A stretch of DNA of 64,000 nucleotides from Marinomonas alcarazii (lineage in GTDB: Bacteria > Pseudomonadota > Gammaproteobacteria > Pseudomonadales > Marinomonadaceae), in NCBI RefSeq assembly GCF_003208215.1, contig NZ_QKLW01000011.1, positions 1-64,000 of the forward strand. The letters are read 5' to 3'. How positions within the stretch are numbered: the first letter of the stretch is position 1; each line of letters starts with the position of its first letter. The notes beneath the pieces are model-generated. The model searched no databases and had not been told where the DNA came from. It worked only from the letters and a program-made list of their open reading frames with translations. Positions 34,481 through 45,404 of this stretch are shown one piece after another. Made by a program: the position numbers and the translations under genes.

Positions 34481-35797
34481 TTGAGAAGAAGAACACCCCC
34501 TCGCCGAACAAGCAAACCCCAGGTATTGGGCCCCGTCCAGACTTACCATGTGGAAGGCATTACTCATGAAGCCAAAGGCGTTGCTCGCCTGAATGGTAAA
34601 GTGACCTTTATCGAAGGTGCTTTACCTGGTGAATCAGTGACTGCGCAAGTGACTAAAGCTGGACGTCGTTTTGATGAAGCCGCTTTGCATTCGATTATTG
34701 AGCCAAGTGATTACCGAGTTGAGCCTGCTTGCCCACATTTTTCTATTTGTGGTGGTTGTAGCTTTCAGCATTTAGCCGATGAAAAGCAATTAGCTGCCAA
34801 ACATGATTGGCTGCAAGGACAGTTGCGCAAAGTAGCGACAATGCAAGATTTTGAGTCTCTGGTTGATGCGCCAACACAGTACCGTCGCCGAGCCCGAATA
34901 GCCATTGAGCAAAAGAAAGGCCAACTGGCAATGGGGTTTCGTGGCAAGTCCTCAAGCGATATCGTTTCTATTGATCAATGTGTTGTGCTTACTGCTCCTT
35001 TGCAAACCATTTTTTTGTCACTAAAAACTGCGTTATTACAAAGTGAGTTAGCGGGTTTGCTTGGGCACATTGAATTGTTAGAAGATACAAAAGGCGTATC
35101 CGTGTTGTTTCGATTGAACTTTGAGGTGAGTGATGAGCTCAAAGAAACGTGGGAACGCTGGGCGCAAGACGAGCAAATTACGTTATATTGGCAAGCACCA
35201 AAGGCGAGCAAAGCGGAGGTGTCGCCAGAAAAAATGCGCCATTATGAACTTGATGGGTTGAAATTGAGTTATCACCCTCAAGACTTTATCCAAGTGAATG
35301 CCGCGATGAATCAAAAAATGGTGATGCAGGCGATTGATTGGTTGGCGTTAAATGATCGAGACATTGTGTTGGATTTATTCTGTGGTGTGGGTAATTTCTC
35401 TTTGCCTTTAGCTAAGTACGCACAAAAGGTAATTGGCGTTGAGGTGCAAGACTCTATGGTGGAGGCTGCGCGTCACAATGCACAACTAAATAGATTGGAT
35501 AATGTCGCATTTGTTGCTGCAGACTTGACTCAGCCGGTTGAAAATGGGCTTATTAGCAAGCAAATTACAAAAGTGCTGCTGGACCCTCCACGTGCGGGAG
35601 CATTTGAATTTTTAGACAGCATCATAAAAATTGCACCAACACAAATATTGTATGTTTCTTGCAATGCTTCTACTTTAGCAAGGGATGCCGAATATCTAGT
35701 TGCAAAAGGATATCGTGTTTTGAGGGTGAGTTTGATGGACATGTTTCCGCAAACTTCCCATGTAGAGACGATGATGTTGTTGCAAAAAAAGAAGTAA
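34481..35797 (+). CDS. rlmD: 23S rRNA (uracil-1939-C5)-methyltransferase RlmD
   Basis: A 438-residue SAM-dependent RNA methyltransferase that makes m5U1939 in 23S rRNA. Domains: a TRAM RNA-binding region (about 18-78), four [4Fe-4S] cysteines (Cys84, 90 and 93 in CPHFSICGGC, and Cys167), and a Rossmann domain with DLFCGVGNFSLPLA. The active-site loop DPPRAG and the nucleophile in YVSCNASTLARD follow. A very basic N-terminal tail (RRRTPPRRTSK) is seen. The start is TTG at 34481; no ATG exists before the TRAM domain. It lies between cysM and relA, the same order as in pseudomonads. Length matches E. coli RlmD (433). Confidence 0.96.
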   Translation: MRRRTPPRRTSKPQVLGPVQTYHVEGITHEAKGVARLNGKVTFIEGALPGESVTAQVTKAGRRFDEAALHSIIEPSDYRVEPACPHFSICGGCSFQHLADEKQLAAKHDWLQGQLRKVATMQDFESLVDAPTQYRRRARIAIEQKKGQLAMGFRGKSSSDIVSIDQCVVLTAPLQTIFLSLKTALLQSELAGLLGHIELLEDTKGVSVLFRLNFEVSDELKETWERWAQDEQITLYWQAPKASKAEVSPEKMRHYELDGLKLSYHPQDFIQVNAAMNQKMVMQAIDWLALNDRDIVLDLFCGVGNFSLPLAKYAQKVIGVEVQDSMVEAARHNAQLNRLDNVAFVAADLTQPVENGLISKQITKVLLDPPRAGAFEFLDSIIKIAPTQILYVSCNASTLARDAEYLVAKGYRVLRVSLMDMFPQTSHVETMMLLQKKK

Positions 35798-35813
35798 CTT
35801 GAAGGGCGGATAA

Positions 35814-38063
35814 ATGGTAACGGTAAGAAAAGATCACCCTGTTTTAGATGATGGTAGCGTGGATATTGATGGTTGGATGGGGCACTTTTCTCATTTAATC
35901 GATGACAGTGCTCGAGTGCCTTTGCGTATGGCTTGTGAATTAGCTAGGCAGGCAGAACTTCAATCTGCAAGACCATCTTATTGGGGGCCACAGGCAAGTA
36001 CTTTTCGAGCCGGACTAGAAATGGTCGAAATTTTGTCTGGCTTTCGGGCGGATCAAGACTCCTTGGTAGCGGCTGCCGTCTATCGTGCAGTACGAGAAGA
36101 CCAACTGCCTATTTCCCGGGTGACGGACATGTTTGGGCGCAAGGTGGCTCTGATTGTCGAAGGCGTCATTAAAATGGGGGAGGTTTCTAAAAACCTCACT
36201 GCAGACACGGCGGCAGAGGTGCTTGGAAGCAGTGAAAATCAATTAGAATCTTTGCGCAAAATGCTGGTTTCTATTATTGATGACGTCCGCGTTGTATTGA
36301 TTAAATTGGCGGAACGCGCCTGTGCTATCAAAGAAGCAAAGCATCAAAGCGAAGAGCGACGTGTTGCTGTTGCACTAGAAGTACAAAGTGTTTATGCCCC
36401 ATTGGCCCATCGTTTAGGCATTGGTCATATAAAATGGGAGCTGGAAGACCTGTCTTTTCGTTACCTATACCCCTCTGACTACAAACGTATTGCTACCTGG
36501 TTGGATGAAAAGCGTTTAGATCGTCAGCAATTCATTGACGATGTTATCTCTTTGCTAGATGAACGACTAAAAGCCATTAATATTCACGCCGATCTAATGG
36601 GACGTGCCAAGCACATCTACAGTATTTGGCGAAAAATGAAGCGTAAAAATATAGGCTTCGATGAAGTCTATGATGTGCGTGCTGTTCGTATTTTGGTGGA
36701 TGAACCAATGGAGTGCTATGGCGTTCTTGGTGTTGTTCATAATTTGTGGCGCCCCATTCCGCAAGAATTTGATGATTACATTAGCAATCCTAAGTCTAAC
36801 GGATACCAGTCTTTGCATACGGCAGTGGTTGGTCCCCAAGGACGAGCGCTGGAGATCCAAATCCGTACGCATAAAATGCATGAAGATGCAGAACTGGGCG
36901 TGTGTGCGCATTGGAAGTACAAAGGAACCGATTTAAGCTCTAACAGCACCAGCTATGAAGAGAAATTGCAATGGCTGCGTACCATTTTGGACTTTCATGA
37001 GGTTCAAGGCGACTTGGAGTCTTTGTCTGAGCAAGTTCGCAGTGATATAGAGCAAGATCGTATTTATGTTTTTACGCCTGATGGGCATGTTGTCGATCTT
37101 CCAGTTAACGCTACGCCTGTTGATTTTGCTTACCGCGTCCATACGGAAATTGGACATCGTTGTCGAGGTGCAAAAGTAAACGGCAAGATTATTTCTTTAG
37201 TAACGCATCTAAAAACTGGCGACAAAGTCGAAATTCTAACCACGAAAGAGGGTGGACCGAGTCGCGACTGGCTCCACCCTACATTGGGCTATGTTCAAAC
37301 TAACCGTGCAAGAGCCAAAATCCAGAATTGGTTTAGAAAAGAAGATCGAGAGAAAAACCTTGAAGCGGGTAAGCAATTACTAGATAAACAGCTAAAACGT
37401 TTAGGGCTTGAAGATAGTCGTATTGATTTACAGGCGATATCAGCGCGCTTTAATTTTTCTTATGCCGAAGAAGTGTATGTGGCGTTAGGCGCTGGCGATA
37501 TACAGTTGGCACGCGTTTTAAGAGTTATTGATGACTTTTATAACCTGAATGGCGAAACTTCACCAACGCGACCAATTCGCCTTAAAAAGAGCCTTCATAA
37601 GTCGTCTGATAACGATATTCATATATTGGGTGTTGGCAAATTACTTACCCAAATGGCCAAGTGTTGTTCGCCAATTCCTGGGGACGATATTGTTGGTTTT
37701 ATTACCCAAGGGCGCGGTGTATCGGTACACAGACAAGATTGTATTAATATCGTGCAGTTAGGATTGGATGAGCCCGAGAGAATCATTGATGTAAGCTGGG
37801 GTGAAGAGCTAGACAATCAGTACCCTGTAAATATTCAGGTTGAAGCTTATGATCGCACTGGTTTGCTTAATGATATTACCAGTCTGTTGGCCAACGAGAA
37901 GGTCAATTTACTATCGATGAATACCTTGTCTGCAAAGGAAAATCATACGGCGAGCATACGTTTTACTATCGAAGTAGGCGAGTTAAGCGTGCTAAGCAAA
38001 TTGCTGCACCGCATTAATCAGCTGCCAAATGTCTTAAATGTGTTTAGAGAGAGAGACTTTTGA
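35814..38063 (+). CDS. relA: GTP pyrophosphokinase RelA
   Basis: A 749-residue ribosome-associated (p)ppGpp synthetase that answers amino-acid starvation. The N-terminal pseudo-hydrolase domain keeps the fold but lacks the HD catalytic pair (AAVYRAVREDQLP instead of an HD motif), so it cannot degrade (p)ppGpp. The synthetase domain has YDVRAVRILVD and NPKSNGYQSLHTAVVGPQG. TGS (about 405-465, VYVFTPDGHVVDLP-type), helical, zinc-finger-like (CCSPIPGDDIVGFI with following Cys/His) and ACT domains (VEAYDRTGLLNDITSLLA) complete it. It is 16 bp after rlmD and overlaps mazG by 4 bp. The relA-mazG pairing is conserved in gammaproteobacteria. A separate SpoT hydrolase is expected elsewhere. Confidence 0.98.
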   Translation: MVTVRKDHPVLDDGSVDIDGWMGHFSHLIDDSARVPLRMACELARQAELQSARPSYWGPQASTFRAGLEMVEILSGFRADQDSLVAAAVYRAVREDQLPISRVTDMFGRKVALIVEGVIKMGEVSKNLTADTAAEVLGSSENQLESLRKMLVSIIDDVRVVLIKLAERACAIKEAKHQSEERRVAVALEVQSVYAPLAHRLGIGHIKWELEDLSFRYLYPSDYKRIATWLDEKRLDRQQFIDDVISLLDERLKAINIHADLMGRAKHIYSIWRKMKRKNIGFDEVYDVRAVRILVDEPMECYGVLGVVHNLWRPIPQEFDDYISNPKSNGYQSLHTAVVGPQGRALEIQIRTHKMHEDAELGVCAHWKYKGTDLSSNSTSYEEKLQWLRTILDFHEVQGDLESLSEQVRSDIEQDRIYVFTPDGHVVDLPVNATPVDFAYRVHTEIGHRCRGAKVNGKIISLVTHLKTGDKVEILTTKEGGPSRDWLHPTLGYVQTNRARAKIQNWFRKEDREKNLEAGKQLLDKQLKRLGLEDSRIDLQAISARFNFSYAEEVYVALGAGDIQLARVLRVIDDFYNLNGETSPTRPIRLKKSLHKSSDNDIHILGVGKLLTQMAKCCSPIPGDDIVGFITQGRGVSVHRQDCINIVQLGLDEPERIIDVSWGEELDNQYPVNIQVEAYDRTGLLNDITSLLANEKVNLLSMNTLSAKENHTASIRFTIEVGELSVLSKLLHRINQLPNVLNVFRERDF

Positions 38064-38863
38064 GTAACGCCATTACCCAGTTGCAGTATTTAATGACCTG
38101 CTTGAGAGATGAGCAGTTTGGGTGTGCGTGGGATAAAAAGCAAACCTATAAAACGATTGCACCTTACACTCTGGAAGAAACCTATGAAGTGCTAGATGCC
38201 ATTGAACGAGAAGATTTTGAGCATCTAAAAGAAGAGCTTGGCGATTTACTGTTTCAGGTGGTTTTTTATGCGCAAATAGCGGACGAAGAGCAACGCTTTT
38301 CTTTTGAAGATGTGGCCGCTGGTATTGTTAAAAAAATGCTACGGCGTCACCCACATGTGTTTCCAGACGCAGACTTGACGCGTTTTGGTGAGCCGACAGC
38401 GCTTACCGAACAAGAAGTTGCTGAGCAATGGCAGCAGATTAAGGCGCAAGAAAAAGGGGATAAAAAAACGAGCATGTTAGCGGATGTGCCCGTGTCGATG
38501 CCAGCCTTAATGCAAGCCATTAAAATTCAGGAAAAAGTATCGAAAGTGGGTTTTGATTGGTCAGACATTAAGCCCGTTTTTGACAAAATTCGTGAAGAGT
38601 TAGATGAGCTTGAAGAGGCGATTCAAGAGCAAAATCAGCCTCATATAGAAGAAGAAATGGGGGACGTTTTGTTTGCAATGACAAATCTATCTCGTCATTG
38701 CAAGGTGTCTCCTGATATCGCTCTAAATAAAACAAATGTTAAATTCCGTAGACGGTTTGCTAGAATTGAAGCGCTTGTTGCAGAGCAAAATAAAACGCTA
38801 ACAGATTGTTCTTTAAAGGAACTAGATAATTTTTGGGATCAAGCTAAACGCGAAGGTTTATGA
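38060..38863 (+). CDS. mazG: Nucleoside triphosphate pyrophosphohydrolase MazG
   Basis: A 267-residue all-alpha NTP pyrophosphatase that hydrolyses NTPs to NMP and PPi and dampens (p)ppGpp-linked stress. Two MazG repeats are present: the first with EETYEVLDAIE and EELGDLLFQVVFYAQIA (metal-binding EExxE/D pattern), the second with EELDELEEAI and EEEMGDVLFAMTNLSRH. The motif CAWDKKQT near residue 22 is typical. The start TTG at 38060 overlaps the relA stop (TTGA), and the conserved N-terminus supports it over the ATG eleven codons later. Length equals E. coli MazG (263) within a few residues. Confidence 0.96.
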   Translation: MSNAITQLQYLMTCLRDEQFGCAWDKKQTYKTIAPYTLEETYEVLDAIEREDFEHLKEELGDLLFQVVFYAQIADEEQRFSFEDVAAGIVKKMLRRHPHVFPDADLTRFGEPTALTEQEVAEQWQQIKAQEKGDKKTSMLADVPVSMPALMQAIKIQEKVSKVGFDWSDIKPVFDKIREELDELEEAIQEQNQPHIEEEMGDVLFAMTNLSRHCKVSPDIALNKTNVKFRRRFARIEALVAEQNKTLTDCSLKELDNFWDQAKREGL

Positions 38864-38935
38864 GTTTGATTTTTGGTCGGATGATAAAAATACCTTTGAA
38901 CACATAGGTGTTATTAGCAAGATAAGGAGGGTGCA

Positions 38936-41566
38936 GTGAGTGATCGTCAGGCGTCATTACGTGAAAATGTTAGGTTGCTAGGAGATTGTCTTGGCGAAAG
39001 CATGAGTAATCATTTAGGCGAAGGTTTTCTTGAGAAAGTAGAAAATATTCGAATGCTTTCAAAAGATGGGCGTCAATCAGGAGACTCAGCCGCTCTTATT
39101 CAAGCTTTAGAAGAGTTAGATGATAAAGAAATTGTTCCTGTCGCGCGGGCTTTCAACCAGTTTTTAAACTTATCTAATATCGCAGAGCAGTATCACCGAG
39201 TTCATCGTAGACGTACAAACGAGAGTTTGGGGGTTTATCATAATCCTGTAGGGGATTTATTGGCTCGCCTCGATAAGAAGAACTTTACCGCCGAGCAAAT
39301 GATTGCTTCTTTGCAGTCTCAATCTATTGAATTAGTTCTCACAGCGCATCCTACGGAAGTGGTACGTCGATCTTTGATTCGTAAATACGACAATATTTCC
39401 ACTGAGCTAGAAGCGCTTGATAAAGATAATATTCTGCCACTAGAAGAGACGAAACACATTCGTCGCCTGAAAGAAATCATCACTCAGGCTTGGCATACCG
39501 ATGAAATCCGTGAAGAACGTCCGACTCCTGTAGATGAGGCTAAGTGGGGCTTTGCTGTTATTGAGCAGTCTTTATGGCAAGCAGTCCCTCGCTTTTTTCG
39601 CCAACTCGATGAGCAGTTTAGTAAGTTTTCAAAAGAAGACCGTTTGCCCTTAGATTTAGCGCCGATTCGTTTTGCAACTTGGATGGGTGGCGATAGAGAT
39701 GGCAATCCAAATGTAACGCACACAGTAACAAAAGAAGTGGCTTTGTTGGCTCGCTGGATGGCGGCAGATCTTTACATCAAAGATCTGAATACACTGCGTT
39801 CTGAATTTTCTATGACCCAATGTAATGCCGCTTTGCGCGAACGCGTTGGGGACAGTGCGCAACCTTATCGCGAAGTCCTGCGTCACCTAGAAAATAAAAT
39901 GCTAGCGACCAAAAATTGGGCGAAAGCGTGTTTGGAAGGTAAGCCAACAACTGATGAAGAGATATTTCTTGATATACAAGAGCTTAAGGACGATCTAATA
40001 CTGTGTTATCAGTCTCTGTTAGATTGCGGTATGAAGGTTATTGCCAATGGTTCATTGCTTGACCTTATTCGTTGTGCAGCTACTTTTGGCGCAACGCTTG
40101 TGCGTTTGGATGTGCGTCAGGATGCCTCTCGCCATATTGATGCGCTGTCTGCCATTACTCGCTTCTATGGGTTGGGAGATTACGCCGAGTGGGATGAAGC
40201 TTCTCGCCAAGCTTTTTTGCTTACCGAACTAAATTCAAAACGTCCTCTTTTGCCTATGGAGTGGACGCCAACAGCCGAAGTTAAAGAAGTCCTCGATACG
40301 TTTAAAATGATTGCCAACGGTGAGCAGAATTCGTTCGGTTCTTATGTCATTTCAATGGCCAGTGCGCCTTCTGATGTGTTGGCTGTTGCTTTAATGCTGA
40401 AAGAGTCCGGTGTGGCCTTCCCGATGCGAATAGTGCCATTGTTTGAAACCCTTGCGGATTTGGATAATGCTGAGCCAATTATTGAGCAATTGTTCTCGTT
40501 GCCTTGGTACAAATCTTATATTAACGGTCATCAAGAGGTGATGATTGGTTATTCTGATTCGGCTAAAGATGCTGGCCAAATTGCGGCGACATGGGGGCAA
40601 TATCGAGCGCAAGAGGCCTTGACGCGTCTTTGTAAGAAACATGGTATTCATCTGACCTTGTTCCATGGTCGTGGTGGTACCGTTGGTCGTGGCGGCGGCC
40701 CAGCTCATGTGGCGATTTTGTCCCAACCTCCAGGTTCGGTTAATGGTGCGATTCGTGTGACCGAGCAAGGTGAAATGATTCGCTTCAAATTTGGTATTCC
40801 TGACATCGCTGTTCGCTCTTTGGAATTGTATTGTTCTGCTGTTATGGAAGCGTCTTTGATACCTGCTGAAGCTCCGAAAGAGGAGTGGCGTGCCATTATG
40901 GATGAGATGGCGGAAGTGGGCATGAATCAATATCGCTCTATCGTTCGTGGTCATGAAGATTTTGTTCCTTACTTTAGGGCAACCACGCCGGAACAAGAGT
41001 TGGCTAAATTGCCTTTAGGTTCTCGTCCTGCCCGTCGCCGTTCAGACGGTGGCGTTGAAAGTTTGCGAGCAATTCCTTGGATTTTTGCGTGGATGCAAAT
41101 TCGTCTGATGTTGCCGGCTTGGCTGGGTGCCGAGAGTGCATTGCAACAAGGCGTTGAATCCGGAAACTTAGAAAAGCTGCGCGAAATGCATAAAAAATGG
41201 CCTTTTTTTGGTGCTTACCTAGACATGCTCGACATGGTATTGGCAAAGGCTGAACCAGAAATTGCTGAATATTATGAGAAGCGTTTGGTTGGGGAAGAGC
41301 TTCAGGGATTAGGGCGATTATTACGGGGTAAGCTAAAGCAAGTGAGTGAGCTTGTGAAGATGCTTAAACAGCAAGAGCGCTTAATCGAAGACAACAAAAC
41401 GATTCGTCAGTCTATCGATGTTCGTAACCCTTACATTGATCCATTGCACTATTTGCAGGCCGAGCTTTTGTATCGTAGTCGTAAGGACGAAGATAATGCA
41501 GAGGTCAACAAAGCTCTTATGATAACCATGGCGGGCATTGCCAGTGGTATGCAAAATACGGGCTAA
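38936..41566 (+). CDS. ppc: Phosphoenolpyruvate carboxylase
   Basis: An 876-residue enzyme that forms oxaloacetate from PEP and bicarbonate, refilling the TCA cycle. Catalytic segments are LVLTAHPTEVVRRS (active-site His), MGGDRDGNPNVT, and the glycine-rich loop FHGRGGTVGRGGGPA. The C-terminus ends in QNTG, the invariant tetrapeptide of the active site. The start is GTG at 38936 with a perfect AAGGAGG five bases upstream. Length matches E. coli Ppc (883). It lies 72 bp after mazG and 224 bp before adk; the 3' gap holds a short CGTGC-T5-GCACG hairpin but no clear terminator. Confidence 0.98.
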   Translation: MSDRQASLRENVRLLGDCLGESMSNHLGEGFLEKVENIRMLSKDGRQSGDSAALIQALEELDDKEIVPVARAFNQFLNLSNIAEQYHRVHRRRTNESLGVYHNPVGDLLARLDKKNFTAEQMIASLQSQSIELVLTAHPTEVVRRSLIRKYDNISTELEALDKDNILPLEETKHIRRLKEIITQAWHTDEIREERPTPVDEAKWGFAVIEQSLWQAVPRFFRQLDEQFSKFSKEDRLPLDLAPIRFATWMGGDRDGNPNVTHTVTKEVALLARWMAADLYIKDLNTLRSEFSMTQCNAALRERVGDSAQPYREVLRHLENKMLATKNWAKACLEGKPTTDEEIFLDIQELKDDLILCYQSLLDCGMKVIANGSLLDLIRCAATFGATLVRLDVRQDASRHIDALSAITRFYGLGDYAEWDEASRQAFLLTELNSKRPLLPMEWTPTAEVKEVLDTFKMIANGEQNSFGSYVISMASAPSDVLAVALMLKESGVAFPMRIVPLFETLADLDNAEPIIEQLFSLPWYKSYINGHQEVMIGYSDSAKDAGQIAATWGQYRAQEALTRLCKKHGIHLTLFHGRGGTVGRGGGPAHVAILSQPPGSVNGAIRVTEQGEMIRFKFGIPDIAVRSLELYCSAVMEASLIPAEAPKEEWRAIMDEMAEVGMNQYRSIVRGHEDFVPYFRATTPEQELAKLPLGSRPARRRSDGGVESLRAIPWIFAWMQIRLMLPAWLGAESALQQGVESGNLEKLREMHKKWPFFGAYLDMLDMVLAKAEPEIAEYYEKRLVGEELQGLGRLLRGKLKQVSELVKMLKQQERLIEDNKTIRQSIDVRNPYIDPLHYLQAELLYRSRKDEDNAEVNKALMITMAGIASGMQNTG

Positions 41567-41769
41567 TTACAAATATGGTTGATAAATGCTCAATATGAGT
41601 AAGAAAAACATAAAAAAAGGCAGGTAAATTTGCATAAAGGATGGCTGCTTGGGTATGCTTGGCGGCCATTCAATTTATTAGTATGCAAATGGTGTAATTT
41701 TTCATAGTGCTGCCGTGCTTTTTGCACGTTGATGGTGCGCTGTGTCAGTTAGCCTTGCTTATCAGTTAA

Positions 41770-42447
<678 letters not shown>

Positions 42448-42454
42448 TGAGTTC

Positions 42455-43162
42455 ATGTCGGTCATTTTAGCTCTTGATACCTCAACGCCTGCATGTTCTG
42501 TGGCGTTGAATTTGAATGGCGTTGTGTTAGAAGATTTTCGCATGGCGCCACGTCTTCATAATGATCTGATTCTTCCTATGGTCGATCAAATTCTAGACCA
42601 AGCTGGTATTACCCTGTTAGATCTAGATGCTATTGCATTTGGAAGAGGGCCCGGCTCTTTTACTGGTCTGAGAATAAGTGCGGGTGTTGTGCAGGGGCTT
42701 GCCTTTGGTGCTGATTTGCCTGTTATTCCTGTATCGACATTGGCGGCTCTATCTCTGGAAGGTTTTCAGAAAACCGGAAAAAATCGTTGGCTGGCTGCCC
42801 TTGATGCCCGTATGGGGGAGATTTACATGGGTGGTTGCACTGTTAATAAAGTGGAAGGCCGCTATGTAATAGAGTCATTGATTGATGAGTGTGTTGTGAA
42901 GCCCGAATCCCTAAAAGGTTTTACTGAACACTATAACGGCGTAGGTTCTGGCTGGTGTTATGAAGACATTCTTAGTTCATTAATGCCTGCTGCTCCAGAG
43001 TACATTTTAACGGATGCTGCCCCTCGAGCAGCATGTATTGCTGATCTAGCTATGCTTCAATTTCAACAGGGTGCGACGGTATCTTCTTATGAAGCAATAC
43101 CGACCTATTTGAGAGATGAAATAAGCTGGGAAAAGCAAGCTCCAAGGATAGGAAAGCGATAA
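42455..43162 (+). CDS. tsaB: tRNA threonylcarbamoyladenosine biosynthesis protein TsaB
   Basis: A 235-residue ASKHA-fold protein that partners TsaD, TsaC/C2 and TsaE to make t6A at tRNA position 37. The N-terminus has ILALDTSTPACSVAL; GRGPGSFTGLRISAGVVQGLAFG at about 63-86 is the family hallmark. TsaB itself does not hydrolyse ATP; it scaffolds TsaD. The length matches E. coli TsaB (231). It starts 7 bp after adk, and uppP starts 6 bp after it, a tight adk-tsaB-uppP run. Confidence 0.95.
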   Translation: MSVILALDTSTPACSVALNLNGVVLEDFRMAPRLHNDLILPMVDQILDQAGITLLDLDAIAFGRGPGSFTGLRISAGVVQGLAFGADLPVIPVSTLAALSLEGFQKTGKNRWLAALDARMGEIYMGGCTVNKVEGRYVIESLIDECVVKPESLKGFTEHYNGVGSGWCYEDILSSLMPAAPEYILTDAAPRAACIADLAMLQFQQGATVSSYEAIPTYLRDEISWEKQAPRIGKR

Positions 43163-43168
43163 CAAACT

Positions 43169-43972
43169 ATGTTGTGGTATCACATTGTTTTTTTGGCAGT
43201 AATACAGGGTCTTACTGAGTTTCTGCCAATTTCAAGTTCTGCTCATTTAATTCTCCCAGCTCAATTACTTCATTGGCCAGACCAAGGTTTGGCCTTTGAT
43301 GTCGCTGTTCATGTTGGCACTTTAATGGCCATCCTTGGCTATTTCAGGAAAGATATTTTTGCCATTGTTGTTGCTTGGTTTGTGTCCCTAAAGACTAGAC
43401 AGTCTACACCTGAAAGTCGTCTAGCTTGGTGGATCGTGTTAGCTACCTTACCGGCTTGTGCAGCAGGTTTGCTGTTTGATGACTTTATCAGTACACACTT
43501 ACGTTCTTTAGAGGTTATTGCGTATACCACTATCGGCTTTGGTGTTTTGCTTTGGTTGTCTGATAAATACGGTACATCGAATAAAACAGAGCGTGATTTC
43601 GGTATAAAGAGCGTTCTTTGTATTGGTTTTGCTCAAGCTCTTGCATTAATTCCTGGAACATCACGTTCCGGTATTACCATGACTGCTGCACGCTTTCTGG
43701 GATTTGGTCGTGAGGCAGCGGCAAAGTTTTCTTTTCTTCTGTCTATTCCGTTGATTTTAGCGGCTGGTGGTTTAAAGACGGTTGAACTGGCGTCATCTAA
43801 TTTAGCCGTTGATTGGGGAAGTATTCTTGCTGGCGTTATTTTGTCGGCGATAAGTGCTTATTGTTGTATTTATCTGTTCCTAAAATGGCTAAACACGATT
43901 GGTTTTTTCCCTTTTTTCATATATCGCCTTGTTTTAGGCTTTATTCTTCTGTTTATCGTTTATATTTTATAA
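43169..43972 (+). CDS. uppP: Undecaprenyl-diphosphatase UppP (BacA)
   Basis: A 267-residue integral membrane phosphatase that recycles the undecaprenyl carrier for peptidoglycan and other envelope glycans. About eight membrane helices are visible. The active site motifs are QGLTEFLPISSSAHLIL near residues 13-29 (acidic and serine residues) and IPGTSRSGITMTAARFLGFGREAAAKFSFLLSIP near 160-195. Overproduction gives bacitracin tolerance in this family. Length matches E. coli BacA (273). It complements uppS at the 3' end of the window, which makes the same lipid. Confidence 0.97.
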   Translation: MLWYHIVFLAVIQGLTEFLPISSSAHLILPAQLLHWPDQGLAFDVAVHVGTLMAILGYFRKDIFAIVVAWFVSLKTRQSTPESRLAWWIVLATLPACAAGLLFDDFISTHLRSLEVIAYTTIGFGVLLWLSDKYGTSNKTERDFGIKSVLCIGFAQALALIPGTSRSGITMTAARFLGFGREAAAKFSFLLSIPLILAAGGLKTVELASSNLAVDWGSILAGVILSAISAYCCIYLFLKWLNTIGFFPFFIYRLVLGFILLFIVYIL

Positions 43973-44101
43973 ATGTGTATCTCTGTCGTGCTATAAAAAA
44001 GCGGCGGAATAAATGGAGAAAGGTTGACGGCCTACTGTTGTTTTAAATGGTAGGCTGAACCTATTTCAAGCCCGTTTCATGGTTTTCGGAGAGCGTTCCT
44101 T

Positions 44102-44893
44102 TTGCCTAATTCTATTGCTGTAGCAGCGTCTGATAAGCTTCTAGAGGCTGAATCTCGTTTGTTGTCAAAGTCACTTGATCTTAGCTTTATGTCTTTGCGT
44201 GATCCGATTAAATTTGTTTCTCAGTATGACTACCTCCTGCTTAATACAACGGAGGGACTGGCTATTGCAAAAACAGGGAAAGGGGCACCAAAGCCAGTTT
44301 ATGTTGATTTTACCTCTGGTGCTGTTGATCACAGGCGGCGCTTTGGTGGTGGCAAAGGGCAGGATATAGCCAAAGCGGTTGGGTTGAATAAACGTGCTAA
44401 CTTGTCTGTGTTAGATGCCACTGCTGGGTTAGGTCGTGATGCTTTTGTCTTAGCGTGTCTTGGTTGCTCTGTATCGCTGTGTGAGCGCGTTGGTTTTGTT
44501 AGGGCTATGTTGAAAGATGGCTTATATCGAGCGTCGTTTCATTGTGAAGTGGCTGAGATCGCAAAAAGAATGCAGCTGTTGGACACGGATATCACCGGCA
44601 TCGATAGTGACGAAAAGTTTGATGTTGTGTATTTAGATCCTATGTACCCTCATACTGAAAAATCTTCTGCTGCGGCCAAAAAAGAAATGGCGTTCTTTAG
44701 AGACTTGGTTGGCAAGGATGAGGACGCAGATAGCTTATTTCCTTATGCCATGGCGTTAGCGGAGTACCGAGTGGTGGTTAAGCGACCAAAAGGGGCTCCT
44801 TATTTAAATAATGTCGAACCAACTTACCAATTGGAAGGAAAGTCGGGGCGATTCGACATTTATGTTCTAAAATCTCTAGATAGCTCAGAATAG
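44102..44893 (+). CDS. rsmJ: 16S rRNA (guanine-1516-N2)-methyltransferase RsmJ
   Basis: A 263-residue SAM-dependent methyltransferase that modifies G1516 in 16S rRNA. Family motifs are [29 protein letters not shown] (about 70-98), [21 protein letters not shown] as the SAM site, and [21 protein letters not shown] as the catalytic region. The start is TTG at 44102 with GGAGAG upstream. The length is close to E. coli RsmJ (250). It is a single gene followed by the convergent slyX gene, with 11 bp between their ends. Confidence 0.95.
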   Translation: MPNSIAVAASDKLLEAESRLLSKSLDLSFMSLRDPIKFVSQYDYLLLNTTEGLAIAKTGKGAPKPVYVDFTSGAVDHRRRFGGGKGQDIAKAVGLNKRANLSVLDATAGLGRDAFVLACLGCSVSLCERVGFVRAMLKDGLYRASFHCEVAEIAKRMQLLDTDITGIDSDEKFDVVYLDPMYPHTEKSSAAAKKEMAFFRDLVGKDEDADSLFPYAMALAEYRVVVKRPKGAPYLNNVEPTYQLEGKSGRFDIYVLKSLDSSE

Positions 44894-44904
44894 CGCTCGA
44901 AGCG

Positions 44905-45117
44905 TTAATAGTGGGGAGGCTTATCTCCATCGTGAATAGGCTGTTGCTGTCGATAGGACTCCAACTGGTTTCCTAATAAGACGAGCTTTTCTTGAATTAG
45001 CAACATGTCTTTTTGTTGGCTGATTAAAGCTCGGTTTAAACTGTCAATTGTGTCTTCTTGAAATTGTAGTTTGAATTCTAATTCGTCGATGCGTTGATTG
45101 ATTTGTGAGGTGTTCAT
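44905..45117 (-). CDS. slyX: SlyX family coiled-coil protein
   Basis: A 70-residue protein forming one long coiled coil (INQRIDELEFKLQFQEDTIDSLNRALISQQ, with heptad spacing) and a proline/tyrosine-rich tail ending GDKPPHY. This matches the SlyX family, whose tail motif is usually DxxPPHY. The cellular role is not established. It is convergent with rsmJ and divergent from the membrane cold-shock gene across a 287-bp AT-rich space. An ATG with no strong ribosome-binding site starts it. Confidence 0.9.
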   Translation of the reverse strand: MNTSQINQRIDELEFKLQFQEDTIDSLNRALISQQKDMLLIQEKLVLLGNQLESYRQQQPIHDGDKPPHY

Positions 45118-45404
45118 AGATACCTTCTGTGTGTTAACCTTATGAAACTAAATTCGTATTTTATAAGCAATTCTATACAAATATATGATTTAGCTATTAG
45201 TCATTTTATGTGTAGAGTGGCGTGAAAATTGCTCTAAAATGAAGGTAAGTATTTTACTACTATCTTCTTTCGCTTCACACAGTGATTTTAAAAAGAGTTT
45301 AGTAATAATATTTATTTATTCACTATACGTACTAATACGGAGTCTGTTTTTCTAGGATGGCCTCCGCTTCACGATAATATTTAATTTAATAAGAGATATA
45401 TTTT

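Noticed and set aside
40391-40996. Minus-strand frame of 201 codons in ppc
   Set aside because: Long only because of codon bias in ppc; His/Asn/Arg-rich translation unlike a real protein.
41700-41740. CGTGC-T5-GCACG hairpin after ppc as a terminator
   Set aside because: The stem is only five base pairs and no T-run follows it; support is too weak to list.
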